Source: Candidatus Thalassarchaeaceae archaeon (GTDB taxonomy: Archaea; Thermoplasmatota; Poseidoniia; Poseidoniales; Thalassarchaeaceae). From it: a stretch of 5,440 bases of DNA. Position 1 is the stretch's first letter, and the number at the start of each line of letters is the position of its first letter. Under the pieces are notes generated by a model, which was given only the letters and a program-made list of their open reading frames with translations, had not been told where the DNA came from and searched no databases. The DNA lies in assembly GCA_030754395.1 (NCBI GenBank), contig JASMAJ010000070.1, forward strand, positions 1 through 5,440, given 5' to 3'. A program made the position numbers and the translations under genes. Positions 5,368 through 5,440 of the stretch are shown in pieces.

Positions 5368-5440
5368 ATGACAAAAACAGAAATCAACGATGGCATCGTC
5401 GGACGTGGGAACCGGGCCGGAGCAGCCATGTTCCGCGAGT
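5368..5440 (+). CDS. Start of a gene following bcrC, probably benzoyl-CoA reductase subunit B; cut by the window end
   Basis: Only 24 complete codons are visible, beginning MTKTEINDGIVG and containing GNRAGAAMFRE (14-24). The gene starts 39 bases after the bcrC-like stop on the same strand and has a GTGAG ribosome site. In known class I clusters (bcrCBAD, badDEFG) subunit C is followed directly by subunit B, so this is most likely the BcrB/BadE partner. The visible residues are too few to prove it, and the call rests mainly on gene order. The open frame continues to the window edge without a stop. Confidence 0.55.
   Translation, partial: MTKTEINDGIVGRGNRAGAAMFRE

Noticed and set aside
1..5440. 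tRNA or rRNA genes, CRISPR arrays, insertion sequences, prophage or defence genes
   Set aside because: Nearly all of the window is metabolic coding sequence; I saw no cloverleaf, regular repeat-spacer array, transposase motif or terminal inverted repeats.

Overview
The window reads as a gene-dense stretch of a prokaryotic chromosome with moderate to slightly low GC (mid-40s percent by eye). It carries five complete genes and two cut by the window edges. Nearly everything points to acyl-CoA and aromatic-CoA metabolism. The lineage is not settled by the sequence. Hints of an archaeon or another AT-leaning environmental lineage are a kinase of the archaeal 2-phosphoglycerate kinase type and a GTGAG ribosome-binding motif found only at downstream or internal genes, while the three genes that look first in their transcripts have no such motif. 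The metabolic enzymes themselves are of types widespread in bacteria.

Layout. (1) Bases 1-1064, plus strand: the 3' part of a 3-hydroxyacyl-CoA dehydrogenase gene, followed with almost no gap by a SemiSWEET-type small sugar transporter. (2) Bases 1071-1871, minus strand: a crotonase-fold protein that looks more like a PaaG-type isomerase than a classical enoyl-CoA hydratase; it converges on the SemiSWEET gene with 6 bases between the stops. (3) Bases 1872-1940: a short divergent promoter region. (4) Bases 1941-3961, plus strand: an NAD(P)-dependent aldehyde dehydrogenase followed by a 2-phosphoglycerate-kinase-like P-loop kinase, probably one transcript. (5) Bases 3962-4125: an AT-rich, repeat-rich intergenic region with a T-rich terminator candidate, a perfect 12-base palindrome, a promoter-like element and direct repeats set 20 and 40 bases apart. 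(6) Bases 4126 to the window end: a class I benzoyl-CoA reductase subunit C-like protein, then the start of the next gene, which by position is probably subunit B.

How the genes may work together (inference): BcrC and BcrB form the substrate-binding half of the ATP-dependent, ferredoxin-driven enzyme that removes aromaticity from benzoyl-CoA. A crotonase-fold isomerase or hydratase, a 3-hydroxyacyl-CoA dehydrogenase and an aldehyde dehydrogenase are the enzyme types that would process ring-derived or aliphatic acyl-CoAs and feed aldehydes into acids. The usual dedicated ring-opening genes are not seen here, so a full benzoate route is not shown by this window. The most unusual points are the benzoyl-CoA reductase pair with its own structured upstream region, and the loss of both hydratase glutamates in the crotonase.
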